The notes under the pieces are model-generated. The model had not been told where the DNA came from. It ran no database searches and was given only the letters and a program-made list of their open reading frames with translations. Positions 44,647 to 57,394 of a DNA stretch of 64,000 nucleotides are shown in pieces. Positions within the stretch are counted from its first letter, which is position 1. Every line of letters starts with the position of its first letter. This DNA is from Tetracentron sinense (lineage: Eukaryota; Streptophyta; Magnoliopsida; Trochodendrales; Trochodendraceae): assembly GCA_015143295.1 (NCBI GenBank), contig JABCRI010001478.1, positions 1 through 64,000 of the forward strand. The letters are read 5' to 3'. The position numbers were made by a program, and so were the translations under genes.

Positions 44647-45544
44647 AAGTCGTTGCCAATTTTCTTCATACTTACGAAGCTGATTAATTTTTGTCCATTT
44701 ATTGCCCTTGGTCGCAAGACTAGGTCTAGGAATCGCCTAATTTTTGCACAATGAGGCCGTTTCCGGTTTTCACTCATGCCCGCGATTGGCTGGGGAAGCC
44801 TATGATATATTGGGGAAAATATGTCTTATCCCTTCATTGCCCTAAATAGCGCTCCTCTGAGGTGTATGAGGACTTTATTTTCCGTCGAGGATGTAGATGA
44901 GATGTTGCGCTTGCACTCGCAGTTTTTAGGGGATCTAGACAGGCTTAGAGTGGGACGAAATGTAGGCTTGGGGATCGAAGTTTGGGACACCCTGCGATGT
45001 AGTTGATTTGCACTCCCTCAGGGGGGGTTTTTTTTTTTTATTCCGTTGGGGAATTTGAGAGAGGTCGTCTCTGTCGGGGAGAGTGAGAGAGGTTGTCTCT
45101 GCTGGGAGAAAGAGACCGGAGATTTTTGTCTCTGTGGGGAGTCTCTGACTCTTGAAATATTTTGACTTCTATTTTGGGCTTTCTTTTTATAGAAATTTTG
45201 TATACTTTGATGTCGACTCCGCCAAGAAAGTTTAGAGGGATTTTGACTCTGTTTGGGGAAATTGGGGGGATTTTTCCTTTTTAGTGACCACACCAGATTC
45301 GTCAGGTTGCCTACCCTTTATAAGATCAGGTCATGACGTAGTTCAGGCAAATGCCATAGGTTGACAAAGGATGGTGTCCCTAAAGGGGTTTTATGAAAGA
45401 AATGCTATTAGGCTCAAGGGGCTAACTAGCAAATTTCATTGATTTTTGCAAAAGGGTTTACAATGTTGGGGATAAGGAGTGTGCCAAAGATGGCCTCCTG
45501 TCCCAGAGAAGCTAAAAGTGTAAAATGCCTATCAGATCTAGACC
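44647..45544 (-). other. Ogre 3' internal non-coding region
   Basis: Between the LTR and the end of pol. It has CTCTGTCGGGGAG-type repeats near 45060-45130 and a T-run at 45029-45038. No gene is supported; the 61-codon frame at 44821-45006 has no known motif. Confidence 0.55.
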
Positions 45545-46700
45545 CTAAGCGTAGTATCTCTTGACTTTGTCCAAGTTGATGGGCTCTGGGAGGTCTTTGT
45601 CATCCATGCATCCAAGTCGAAGGGCGCCGCCTGAGAATTTGTCTCGGATAATGTATGGGCCTTCATAATTGGGAGTGAACTTGCCCCTCAGGTCAGGGCG
45701 GTTTGACAACACTTTCAAGAGAACTAGATCATCGATCTTAATATTTCGTGGCTTGACTTTCCTATTGAATGCCCTAGCCATGCGGCTCTGATAAGCTTGG
45801 GAGTGATTGATGGCTTTTAGTCGCCATTCTTCAATCAGACTCAGCTACTCGTACCAAGTCAGTGCCCATTCTACTTCTGATATTTTTGCTTCTATTAACA
45901 CTCAGAGCAATGGAATTTGTACTTCGACGGGGAGGACTACTTCCATACCATAAGCCAAAGAAAATGGTGTTGCCCCGGTTGAGGTTCTGATGGATGTTTA
46001 GTAGGCCATGAGCGCGTATAAGAGCATCTCATGCCAGGGAGAGTAATTGGTCGTCATCTTCTCAATGATTTTCTTCAAGTTTTTGTTGGCTGCTTCAACT
46101 GCACCATTAGTCTGAGGCCTGTATGGTATGGAGTTGTGATGCTGTATTTTGAACTTCTCGCAAAGACCAGTCATCCCTTTATTACAGAAATCGAGAGCAT
46201 TGTGTGTCACAATCTCACATGGGACTCCGTATCGGTGGATCATATCCCTTTTAAGAAAGCGCTGAACCACAAAAGCTGTGACTTGGCATAAGAGGCAGCC
46301 TCGACCCATTTGGTAAAGTAATCGATTGCAACCAAGATAAATCGATGACCGTTAGATGCTTTCAGTGTTATGGGACCGATGACGTCGATGCCCATGTTGA
46401 AAATGGCCAAGGAGCGGTCAGATTGTGTAGCCTTATTAGTGGTACGTTGATCTTGTCAGCATAGATCTAGCACTAGTGGCACTTCTGCACGTGCTTACAA
46501 TAGTCAGCTTCCATTGTAGACCAGTAGTAGCCCAGCCTGAGAATCTTCTTGGAGAGCATCAACCTGTTCATGTGTGGGCCGTAAGCTCCTCTGTGGACTT
46601 CTTCGACTACATGTGCTGCTTCACTGGTGTTAAGGCATCTGAGCCTGATCAGGTTCGGTGACCTTTTATACAAGATTCCCCATAAGAAGACAAACTGGAT
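45545..46700 (-). pseudogene. Ogre integrase
   Basis: Minus-strand fragments of a Tat-lineage integrase. The zinc-binding part is at 46473-46673 (AAHVVEEVHRGAYGPHMN, CKHVQKCH). The core is at 45998-46309, where the usual S-D-N-G motif reads T-H-N-A, so the second catalytic Asp is replaced by His; the third acidic residue is in AVEAANKNLKKIIE. The C-terminal tail is at 45545-45781 (VKPRNIKIDDLVLLKVL, PNYEGPYIIRD). Stops and frameshifts separate the parts. Inactive. Confidence 0.88.
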
Positions 46701-47099
46701 AGCTAGTCTTCGGATTGCCCGTTGGTCTATTTTGGTGGCATCGAGGGGGAAGGTCCTGTCCTCGAGGTATTGCTTAATATTTGTGTACCAAGGCTTGCTG
46801 TTTAATATTGCATCTAGCTCGAGGCAATAGGTAGGTTGATCCTATTACTGAATTTTAATTGGCCAGAGCATGATACCCTTGGGGATCTGATCCAAGGAAG
46901 CGAGAGTGGCCAGTATGTCAGCAAACCTATCTTAATTCTCGGATCGGTGGCTGAAGGTGATCCTCCTAAACTGAGTAATCAGCATGTTAAGGTAGGTTAA
47001 GTATGGGACAAGCCTTGCTTCTCGGATGGCCCAAGATTCGTTTGCCTAATAGATTACCAAAGACGAGTTATCGTAGATGTCGATCTCTTCAATCCCGAT

Positions 47100-47820
47100 G
47101 CTCAGGGCTTCTTTCAGACCGGCTATGCATGCCTCGTATTATGCTTCATTGTTGGAGCATCTGAATTTCAGTTTGACTGAGATGGGGAGGTGTGCTCCCT
47201 TGGGTGAGATTAAGACTGCTCCTACCCCGTGCCTATGACTGTTGGTAGCTCCATCAAAGTATAACTCCCAACTGGAGTATTCTTGCTCTTCTACTTCTGT
47301 GTACAATATGGCTTCGTCTGAAAACTGATCATGTACTGATATATAGTCCTTTGCTGGACTGTGGGCCAAGTGATCCGCTATCGTCTACCCCTTGATTGAC
47401 TTCTGTGTCATGTATGTGATGTCGAATTCAGACAACATCATAAGCCATCAGGCAATCCTTCTGGTGGTAGCTGGCATTTTCAAGAGGTACTTGAGTGGGT
47501 CCATCTGGGATATCAGAATTACCAGGTAGGAAAGCAAATAGTGTCACATATGCTGAGTTGCCTAGACCAGTGCTAGACATGTCTTCTCAAGAGGGTTATA
47601 CCTCTCTTCATACTCTAGCAGGCATTTACTGATGTAGCAGATAGCTTGCTCTGTTCTGCCTGTCTCGTCGTGTTGTACTAGGACGCACACCATGGAGGTT
47701 TCTTACACTGAGATATAGAGTAGTAGGGGCCATCCCGGCGTAGGGGGCACAAGTACTAGAGAGTTGAGCAGGTACTGCTTTATTCTGTCAAAGGCTTCCT
47801 AACACTCGTCTGTTCAGATT
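47100..47820 (-). pseudogene. Ogre RNase H region with second (archaeal-type) RNase H
   Basis: The frame at 47139-47369 codes WELYFDGATNSHRHGVGAVL and KFRCSNNEA. This is the additional archaeal-type RNase H found in Tat-lineage elements, lying between the ordinary RNase H (decayed, 47400-47820) and integrase. Several stops. Confidence 0.8.
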
Positions 47821-48620
47821 ATCGGTGTGTTCTTTCAGAGAAGCTTGAAGATCGGTTCGCAGATCGGAGTGAGCTGAGAAATGAACCGGCTGATGTACTG
47901 AATTCTGCCCAGGAAACCACGGATCTCCTTTTCAATCTGGGGAGTCGGCATTTCGATATTAGCCTTGGCTTTGGCTGGATCGATCTCGATGCCTCTTTTA
48001 CTGACGATGAAGCTGAGGAGCTTTCCTGATGAGGCTTCCAAAGACGCATTTGACCGGATTCAGTCTCAGGCCGAACTCTTTGAGCCTGTCACAAAGTCTT
48101 TTTAGGTCTTCAGGGTGTTGCCTAGTAGTAGGCGACTTGACAATCATGTCATCCACATAGACTTCAGTTGACTTATGGATCATGTCATGAAATAGTGCCG
48201 TCATGGCCCTCTGGTAGATTGCTCTTGCATTTTTTTGTCTAAAGGGCATGACTTTGTAGCAGAATATGTCCCAAGGTGTGATGAAAGAGTTTTTCTCCAT
48301 GTCCTCCTCTACTATTCTGATCTGGTTCTATCCAGAGAAACCATCCATGAATGAGAGAGTCTCGTGCCCTACAGTGTGGTCGACCAGAATGTCGATGTGC
48401 AGGAGAGGGAAGGTTTCTTTGGGGCTTGCCCTATTCAGATTCCAATAGTCGATGCACATTCGGACTTTGCCATCCTTCTTGGGTACGGGCACGATGTTGG
48501 CCAACTATTCAGGGTAAGTTGCCACTGCCAAGAAACCTACATTGATCTGCTTTTCAATTTCCTCTTTGACCTTCTGTGACCATTCGAGTCTCATCCCTCT
48601 CAATTTTTGCTTAACTGGTC
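47819..48620 (-). pseudogene. Ogre reverse transcriptase
   Basis: Minus-strand reverse transcriptase with FCYKVMPFRQKNARAIYQRAM, the active-site YVDDMIVKS, LRLNPVKCVFG and FLGRIQYISRFI. The usual FGLKNAGATYQ has two altered residues. It runs up to about 48600 (RMCIDYRNLN-like region, decayed) and is broken by frameshifts near 48045. Lineage: Tat. Confidence 0.88.
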
Positions 48621-51250
48621 TGACGTAGGGGTTCAGGGGCAGTCTGTGCACCACCAATGCTGGGTCTAGGCCGAGCATGTCTGCATATGATCAGGCAAAA
48701 ACATCACTGTAGCTTTTTAGAAAGCTGATCATGTCTGTCCTCTGTTGCGGGCTCATGCTTGTGCCGATTTTGACTAGCTGCGGGTTGTCCTCGAATCTAA
48801 GGTTCACTGTTTCAGTTTCCTCAATGTTTGACTGTAATAACCCTTCACTGTGTTCTAGGAAGTCCAATATCTCCTGAGGTAGTTCCTCTTCCTGCTCTAA
48901 GTCATATTATATTTCCATCAGTTCCAGAAGGGTTTTAGTGGTAGCCTTAGTGCAGACGATTTCCTGGCAAAACATTTAGCTAAGTTTAGCATGCATATGT
49001 TTTTTTGTTTTTTGGTGGCTTCAGGACACTAGGCCTTCCAAGGAAAGAGTCGGTGTGATTTTTGTCATCAGCCAAAATGTCATATTTCATTTATAAAAAC
49101 AAGTATAATTGTTATTACAAAAGTTGACTCAAACAAAAGGAGGCCGATAGTGGCCTGACATTTGAATTTTGCAAACAGGCGCAAAGAGAGATAGAAGGAG
49201 GAGAAGGGTAATGCTTGTTCACTGCCTGGTCTGACCGACCTATCCTGCACTACTACTACCTCTGCCCTAGCTGGCCTCAATGGTGAGAGCCTTAGTCCAC
49301 CAACGGATTAGTAGCTGGCGACTTGATGATGCTTCAACGCTGTTGGAGAGGGTACAAACCTATTCTCCCGCTAGGTATTCTGCTTCGGTAGTGTCTTCGA
49401 CAGTCAGCTCATTGAACAATTGGGTCATGCTAAAGATCTTTGGATCAGGAATATTTGAAGATTTGGCATTGAGTTGGGGTGTTAAGGCAACTGGTGCAGT
49501 GAATGTGTCAGGGTAAGGCTGGAAGGTTCCAACTGAGAATGTTACTAAAATATGGGGTCGAGGTTCAAGTTTCACCGACCGACTGTTTTTCTTTGTTAGC
49601 TTGTCGAGATAATCCTCATATGTGGGCCTGTAGCCTAGTCCAAAAGGCGGAGTGTATCGAGGAGGTCTATTTTTCTTTTTCATCCCTTGGTTTCAGGCTC
49701 CCAGGCTTACCCTGGGCTGATAGTTCATCTTTGCCATCATCCTAATAAATGGCAAAATCTGCTACTTGTTCTGTGCTTCTATCTGGGCGATAGAGCTGAC
49801 CTGCTCAAACTGATAAGACATCAAGGAGGTGCCTTGCTCGAGCTCCTAGATGCCCCCGAAGGAACTCGCCAATTCCTCTGATGGTATTATGACCAGGTGG
49901 TTGTCTTAGATGAATTTGATTCTCTGGTGCAGAGAGGAGGGAATGGCTCTAGCCGCGTGGATCCACGGCCTCCTAAGGAGCAGGGTAAATGAGGTAGGCA
50001 CATTTACAACTTGAAATTTTATAGTAAATTGAGCAGGTCTGACTCTAATGGACAGATTGATATCGCCTAAATTTTACCTTGTTGAGTTATCGAAAGCCCA
50101 GATTATCATGGGTCTCTTCTTCACCTAACTGAGGTTCATACCCAAGCTTTGTAGTGTTGACAGTGTGCAGACGTTCAGGCCAAAGCCATTGTCTATTAGT
50201 ACTGATGAGAGTGTTTTATCCATACATTGCACTGCTATGTAAAGGGCCCGGGGTCTCTTCTTCTGTAAAGGAGATAACTCTTGGTTCTAGCACTTGTCCC
50301 ACCATATGCCCCAGCTTTTTAGGTATAATATCTGGTGTTACATGGGTACTGTTAAATACGCGGAGGAGTTGCTTTCGGTGATGCTCGAAAGTCAAGAGAA
50401 GAGCCATGATTGAGATCTTTGCTGGTGTCTTACTCAACTGCTGAGTTATGTTGAATTCTTCTGCTTTTTCTAAGATTTTTAGAAGGATTGCAGAGTCTGT
50501 TGTTTCCTTTTCAAGGTCTGATACCCTTGCCTTTTCTGTTTCTTTCTCTTTCCCTTTTCCTTTTGTCAGCTCAGTTGCCGGTGGTTGGTACACTCAGCCA
50601 GATTGGGTGAGATTAGCTATGGTCTTACTCTCAATGATGAAAGAGCAAGGAGTAGACATGTGATTGAGGCTGAAAGGCTAGAGCGGACAGTGAGGGATTC
50701 GGACTGGACCGATAGAAGTGGAGGCTTGGGCTAGAGCTGTGGGCCAATTGGCGGGACAAGGGATTGTGTAAACAATTTGCTCTTTGTCAGTTTCAAGAGC
50801 GGGGATTTGGACTGGAATCTAGATGGCCTGGATATTTGATTGAGGGAGGGGGATTATGACAGGTTGTCGGTAGGAGGACCTGATGATGCCATCATCGGCT
50901 GCGTGTGCGAGAGGTCTCGACTGCCCTACCCCGGGCTCTTTCCACTGAATGAAGTTGACTTGATTTTTATGTGGGGGCAGTGGTGCCTGGTTGATGCTGG
51001 TGTTGCTTGAAAACAGCTCAACTCTATCCTCATCTAGAAGGTCCTGGATGGCGCACTTTAGGCCGATGCAGAAGTCAGTAACATGGCTTGGGCCTTAGTG
51101 AAAGGCGTAATATTGATTGACATCATAGTTTTTGCTTCTTTTGTCAGGTGGTAAGAGGGGAGTATGGCCTCATAAGGCAAAAAGACCCTACTTGGTCAAG
51201 AACTCTAGCAATTGGCTGAGAGTGTAGGGGAGAGGAGTTCATTGCCACGG
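48621..51250 (-). pseudogene. Ogre protease and gag-pol linker region
   Basis: Decayed coding sequence between gag and RT. Frames at 49360-49683 (PPFGLGYRPTYEDYLDKL, then SMTQLFNELTVEDT) and 50216-50593 (AEEFNITQQLSKTPAKISIMALL, then PKKLGHMVGQV) resemble the Tat linker and region before protease. I could not place the protease active site with confidence. Ogre elements often have an intron here; I did not find clear splice sites. Confidence 0.65.
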
Positions 51251-52060
51251 GGGATTGTTCTGATGCTGATTTTACCTCTGGTTAGGTCGGGCTGGCTGGG
51301 TGTTTCTGGTAGCTGGCAGAGCTGGAGCTGCTAGAACTGGAAGTCTAATGGGTGCTGTAGAAGCCACCATGTGTACACTTTCTTTCTTTTTCTGGTCTCG
51401 GAGACTGTTGTTCCTGCTGGTTAAGGTTATTGCTTTGGGATGATCAAGCCTTAGACTGGAGTGGATGGCCTCACTCTTGATGGAAGTCTCTATGCAGGCA
51501 CCAGTCTTGACGATGGTGCCGAAGCCTACTGCTGGCAAACTGACCATTAGGGTCGAATAGGGCTGCTTCAATGTGTCAATGAACATGCTTGCTAGTTGCT
51601 CCTTCGGGATAAGAGTAGGGATCTTAGCTACCATCCCCCTCCACCGAGTGGTGTATTCCAAGAAAGATTCATTATTGCATTGGCTCATTTGTTCGAGCTG
51701 GCTCCGCTGAGGCAAGAGCTCCCAATTAAAGGAATACTACTCCACAAAGTAGTCTATGGCATCTTGCCAAGTCTTTATCATTTGTTTGTCGACCAACATC
51801 CACCATGTTAAGGCTGCCCCTTTAAGCTCTTCTGAAAGTACTGTATGAGGAGGGGCTGATTCTTCTGGTGTAGGAGCATGTCCCCCAGGTATAGCTGTAA
51901 ATGTTGTTTTAGATAGCCTGAGCCATTGTACTTATCAAAGTCTGGCACTTTGAAACCTGCGAGAACTACATCCCCTGAAGAGAAATTCAAGTCCTCTAAT
52001 GACATACTGGTGCTAGCAGATGCACCCTTCATCTTTCTCATATCTTCTTTCATTTGCTTG
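51250..52060 (-). pseudogene. Ogre gag
   Basis: Two frames. One at 51808-52053 (FKVPDFDKYNGSGYLKQHLQLYLGDM) is the conserved N-terminal gag signature. One at 51272-51715 (NNESFLEYTTRWRGMVAKIPTLIPKEQLASMFIDTL) is the retrotransposon gag domain. They are separated by a short frameshifted stretch with decayed WQDAIDYFVE-like text. Tat-lineage capsid protein, not intact. Confidence 0.85.
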
Positions 52061-53000
52061 ATCTCTTCGTACGGATCACAGAGAGATGGTGTGGGATCAG
52101 AAGACGATGGTCTGTCCTAATTAATGTGAGAGGCCTTGGGCTGCTCTGCCCCCTCGAAGTGCTCATACTCCACATCTCATCCGCCTGTAGCAGGTCCAGG
52201 GTTAGGGATGATGATTAGGTTATAGTGAGGCTCAGGGATAGGTTGTTCAGAAGATTCGCCGGTAGGCAACCGGGGAGAAGGTTCATCAACTCGGGTTCCG
52301 ATTAGAATCTTTAGAGATTCCAGAACACTATCAGGTTTTGCTTGCATGGCCGTAATGTCCATTTCGTGAGCTTGTAGGATCTCACTGTTCCTCTATTACT
52401 GATTTGCTGGTTCTGCCATTGTATCTGAACTGCTTTCTGATATGGCACTGTTGGACACCTGCTCTAAGACCGGTACTTCTGTAAGGACTTAGTCTGCTAC
52501 TTTGACGAGAATTGCAATCATAGAACGAGTCATGGGTTGGCTCATGCAACTGAAAAGAATGCAACGGCTAATCACAATTATGCATGATTTGTATGACAGA
52601 ATGTAGGAAAGGATTTTTTATTAAATGCATGATTGAGTGAGTGAGTACAGAAAAGTGACTCAAGAAAAGAAAAAGACTCAACCCTAAGCAGCTCCATCAG
52701 GGATGGCAAAGTCAAGCGGCCGGGGCACGTCTTAAAGGTCCATCATTTGTTGTTGGAGGGATGTGATTTCAACCTCCATGTGTTCAGTGTTCAATTATTT
52801 CTGAGGCATTAAATATGTGGGATATGAACTGTTGGATCTGACTAGTCATCTCCACCTTTGCACTATCAAGTTGTTCTTGATAAAAATGCAGTTTGGCCCT
52901 GATGATGGCGGTCTCTTTGGCATCACCCCTGCATCTCTTCTAAAGGGACTGGACTGTATACTCAAGCTGCTCCACCTGTTCCTGCATGGCTAGAAGTTCA
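52061..53000 (-). other. Ogre region between ORF1 and gag
   Basis: About 0.9 kb of decayed coding sequence. Short frames at 52177-52362 and 52382-52564 lack known motifs. They are probably parts of the gag N-terminus or of the ORF1-gag link. Confidence 0.5.
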
Positions 53001-54200
53001 CGGTTCTACTCTGTTTCCTATTGCTTGAATGCTCGTTGGGTCTTCCGCAGCCTCTTTTCCTTTTCGTAGATCTGTAACTGCCTTTTTAGGAAGAAGTCTC
53101 TCCAGGGAACCACCATTTTCGTGATGGGTATGGTCCCTCGTGATGGAGCAGAAATTGGTGTCAGCAGTTCCCTAGGTGCAGGCATACCGGATGGAATATC
53201 AGGGTCTTCCACCCATAATCGGTATGCGGAATCAGTTGGTGGTCCTGTTGTAACCATAAATTTTGGCCATTGATCTCTCCTGGAACTTCACCAATATGCT
53301 TGGAATCGGCGAGTGAGGTGTTCAGACTTCACTCTGAAGTCAGCGAAGTCATTTTCCAAATTGTCTATCACTAGAATACGTTGAGGGAGTCCAAACTGGC
53401 GAAGGACTCGGAGTGGTACATAGGCGGTAGAGCCAGTGAGACCTGCTAGGACCATGCATCGCCTTCCTACTATAACAATACATGGTAGCTATCTATAAAC
53501 CAGCCACATGTATTCCCATGTAATTTGCTCCTTTGTCAGGTTCTGGAGAAGCCTGTAGAGAATTTTGACATCTGTGGTCACTATCTGGCCCTGATTCTGA
53601 GAAATATTTCTAGGCAGGCTATATACGTCTCGAGGGAAGCCAGGCACTGGTAAGATGGTAGGCAGGTGTGATACCAGGCACAAGTGTAGTAGCGGTGCAC
53701 TGGCATGGAAGATGCCCTTTATGCGTTCTGTTGCTTGGTTGAGAGCCCTGTGTAGCTCTGCAAGGATGACTAGGACAACCGTCTTGGAGTCGCGCATGTC
53801 TTCAATAATTCCCACCAATACTACGTCGACAAGGGTACGGCATCTCGGGAACATCAGCTGGGACTTGATGATCAGTGCAAAGGCATTGAGACTAGGGAGT
53901 TCAGCAATCAAGGAGTTAGGGTTCCACCTGGGCCAGTACTGTTTCTCATGGAATTTGATAGACACCCGTTGGTAAGTGCCGCTAGGATCGTGCTGTAGGG
54001 AGGCAGGCTTGATTTGTAAAAACCTTGAGAGGTCTACCTTGAAGTTTTCCCTATAGCGCAGTACTATGGCATCACCTTCCATGGTTAGGTCGAGAATGTG
54101 TTGTATTTCCTCCAGTGTTGGACACGGCTCATTCTTACCAAAACAGAACACCATGTAGGATGGGTTCCAACACTGGATGACTACATTTAAGAGGCGTCAG
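53000..54200 (-). pseudogene. Ogre ORF1 (DUF7745-type)
   Basis: The frame at 53489-54154 codes MVFCFGKNEPCPTLEEIQHIL and onward, with YWPRWNPNSLIAELPSLNAFAL. This matches the first ORF that Ogre-type Tat elements carry upstream of gag, known as a plant domain of unknown function. A C-terminal frame at 53018-53257 has a basic coiled-coil-like tail (RQLQIYEKEKRLRKTQRAF). Presence of this ORF is the best evidence for the Ogre branch. Its function is unknown. One or more frameshifts near 53260-53490 break it. Confidence 0.78.
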
Positions 54201-55216
54201 TCGGGCTTAACCATGGACAGGTCTAGGGTGTTACCCATTCAGTAGTACTGAGCCCAAGCAAGACACTGATCCCGAGTTAGAGCCTCAATTGTATCATGTA
54301 GGGTTTTGTCATATGCCCCCTGGGAGAGGAGGTGCACGGGCTGTGATGGCTGACCATTTGACGGAACAATCCTTGACAGACCTACCATTTACTTGGACAC
54401 ATATACAGACTTTGTATAAGTGTACTGTGTATGAAAAATGTATGATACAAATGATGGTAGATTTTTTTTGAATTTTGACTAGGTGCGACAGGGCATATAT
54501 GCTCCGATAGGGCAAGCGAATAGAGGTATGCTTTACTCAGGTTATTGGGAACCGGGAGCCTATTAGGTCATGGCTGGAATAGGTCTCATGAGGACCTGTT
54601 TTCCTGGGATTTGAACCCCATGTGCTATGTAAAGTTGTGGGGTAAGATGTGTTTTATTACAAGTGCAAGTTTGGCTTATCACATGCCCCTGGGTGGGGTA
54701 CTTATTCGGGTAGGCAACCATGATTGGGGATAGGTATAGGGTGTAAACAAGTTAGGGTTTAGAATATCCCTCTAGGTTGGCTGCTTGTAGACTATTCCCT
54801 AGCCTAGGCTATATGTATGCATGCTGAGGTGATGCAAGTGTGTTCCTAAGGATGGATGGATCACTTAACACCGTATATGCGACTCCCTTGAAAATGGATG
54901 ATTGGTGTAAGCGGGAATGTTTAGAATCTTTACCTGAGGGTAATCACCCAGTAGGAGTAAGTCCGTGGACCTCCAAGACTTTTAAGCCTCTGTTACTGAG
55001 AATAATCATCCAACAGCCGTAAGCGTATTAAGCTTGTCTAATGGGTTTAGGATTGTTACACTACTATGCTATGTATGGGATGCACAGTATAAAATACACT
55101 CAAAAGATCTAAAGAATTAGTATTAGACTAAATTCCAAGGCATTTGAGTAATATTGATGTTAATTTGGCTTAGACCTAGGTTCCGGGTTGAACTTTGTGG
55201 TATGACAAATTAATCT
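54201..55216 (-). other. Ogre 5' leader
   Basis: About 1 kb between the primer site and ORF1, without a supported gene. Long leaders are normal in Ogre elements. Frames at 54289-54733 and 54840-55022 show no known motif. Confidence 0.6.
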
Positions 55217-55236
55217 TCCCCAGCAAAGTCGCTAGA
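55217..55236 (-). other. Ogre primer binding site region
   Basis: The minus strand reads TCTAGCGACTTTGCTGGGGA just after the LTR end (GCTCACA). It resembles the TGGCGACTCTGCTGGGGA-type site of Tat elements, with a few changes. It marks the inner LTR boundary. Confidence 0.7.
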
Positions 55237-55689
55237 GCTGTGAGCACGTATTTAGGTTACTCACATGGGTTATATGTTCAGATTTGTCACTTATTAATTC
55301 GGTAGGGATAAGCCCCAGGTAATGCATAAGGTCTTAGTCTGCTTAGAGTTCTAGGTAAGAGGTTCGGTTAAGTTCGGGGAAGGTGTTAGGCACCCCAGCA
55401 CTTCTGTTTTTACAACGGTTCCTTACTTATGAGGTTTAAGCCAAATTAATGTCAAGTTATAGTCAAATGCCTAAGGTTTTAGTTTATACTAATCCAAAAA
55501 GGAAAAGCTAAACTAGGGTCGAACCCGGGTTAGATTGCCTACATACTCACATTGGGGTGAGATCAGACCAAGCGTAGTTCTGGCATATGAGCCAGTGCCA
55601 AGGTTAGGGGAGTGTTATGTGTACACCACGGGTGGCTTAGGGTCTGGCTGGGAGGCTAGGGGTGATTGATCGGATTGGTCAAGTACTTG

Positions 55690-55945
55690 GTTGTATTTGG
55701 TTGGGCCTGGTAGGCCAAGAGGGTAGTCCGGTAGACTAGGGTTTTGGCCCGGTAGGTCAAGGACGACCCCGATAGGTTTAGGGTTTAGTCCGGTAGAGTA
55801 AGATTATACCCGGTAGGCTTTGATTGGACCCGGAGGTCAAAGGTAAGTCCGGTAGGCTTTGGATTGGGCCCAGTAGGCCAAGGGTGAGCCCGGTAGGCTT
55901 TGAGTTGGGCCCGGTAGGCTTAGGGTTAGGCCTGGTAGGTCAAAA
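55690..55945. repeat. GGTAGGCC tandem repeat in Ogre LTR
   Basis: About nine copies of a 28-31 bp unit with core CCCGGTAGGCCAAGGGT or CCGGTAGGCTTTGG. They are imperfect and confined to the U5 side of the LTR. Confidence 0.85.
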
Positions 55946-56089
55946 GGGGTTTAGCCGTGGTTAAGGATACGAACGAGGGCTGGGCAAGGTCCAATGTATG
56001 TTTATGGTCCTTAAGGATTAATTGAACATTTTTAGGGTTTTTCCCCAAATCTTCCCAAGTTAAATGAGGCTAACCTGGTTAAAATATAG

Positions 56090-56400
56090 GTTTAACCATA
56101 GTTAGTCTAGATAACCAAGGTTGAGCCAAGTTTGGAGCATGACTTGGATACTTATTGCCCCTTTTTTTCGAAATTTTTCAAGGTTTAAATGGGCTTAACT
56201 ATGGTTAACCCTAGTGTTAACCATGGTTAAGCTCATCTAACCATGGTTAGGCATGAGTACACAATCCAAAAGTGTTATTTTCTAAAATTTCAAAATATTT
56301 TGGATTTGTAAGGATTTTTTTGAGATTTTTTAAAATGTTAAACCAATTAACCACGGTTAACCCTTAACCATGGTTGAGTTACCTATGGTTAAGATAGGGG
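56090..56400. repeat. TTAACCATGGTTAA palindrome cluster in Ogre LTR
   Basis: At least eight full or near copies (for example TTAACCATGGTTAAG at about 56218 and TTAACCATGGTTGAG at about 56367), many read as half sites. Others lie at 56740 and 57945-57975, and in the other LTR near 44600. The self-complementary 14-mer is analogous in form to the GATC palindromes of the other LTRs. Confidence 0.8.
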
Positions 56401-57384
56401 TAAGGCCTAGGCATGCTTGGAATAGACCCCAAGGGCCATGTCAGGTCTAGTGGAGGGCCCCCATGGGCTGTGGGCCACTGTAAAGCCCAAAAAACCATAC
56501 TGTCAGTAGATGGATTGCCGATAGTTTTGGTGCATTTTAACCAAAGTTTAGGGGGCCTTAACCATGATTAGGGGTGGATTTAGGGGATCCAAGACCCATG
56601 ATTTTGAAGCTTAGGATGAGGAGAGAACCCTGGGCCTGTTGTGGACCCCAGGGGATGTTGTATATGGGCCTAGAATGGGCCCAAAGTCAATCCACATAAA
56701 ATAACAGAGTGTCAGTAATTAGTTCATCGACACTAACCATGGTTAGGATGATGTGGGAGGGTTATAAAGCTCAGGTTGAACTCCAGGAGGTCTCAAGTAT
56801 CCAAAACCAACCCTAGAATGGACCAATGTTACACCAGGTGGGGCCCATAGGTTCTGAAACGAAAACCTTCAGGAGTGTCGGTACTATGTTAACCGACACT
56901 CCTAAATTTTTCCAGAAATTAGATATCCCCTATGGGGTTGCTATAAAGGTGGATCCAAGGGTTTCCCCCACGTGATAAGGGGCCCCTAAAAGCCTTGTGG
57001 CTTGCCCGAAGTGATGTTATGCCCTTGAGGGGCTCCCCACACCTATGGAGAAGGTGGGGGAGACCCCTGTGATGGATCTTTTGTAAAATAAACCAAATGA
57101 AAGTCCCCTAGAAGGACTAGTGGCTCACAATAGCATCAAAATAAAAGTAAATGGGGGTAAGGGGAAGCCCTACCCTGCTAGTACGCTCCTCAGGTGGTGG
57201 CAACTACTAGCAGAGGCGGTGGTGCGGTGGTGGTGAGTGGTGGTACTGCTGCACTAGAGCAGGGAGGTAGGAGGGCAGCTAGGGAGGTGTCCTAACCATT
57301 TGAAAGAGGTATTAAAGCCTGGGAATTTATTCAAAGCTTCGGATTAGGGGATTTTCAAGTTGTTTTGGCTGTGGGGGGTGGGTG

Positions 57385-57394
57385 CTATTTATAG
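57385..57394 (-). promoter_or_regulatory. TATA box of Ogre LTR
   Basis: The minus strand reads CTATAAATAG, a very good plant TATA box, about 610 bp from the LTR start. Palindromes at 57945-57975 lie upstream of it in the transcription direction. Confidence 0.65.

Noticed and set aside
44821-45006. A 61-codon frame in the Ogre 3' region
   Set aside because: No recognisable domain, lies in a non-coding region of the element, and is short enough to be chance.
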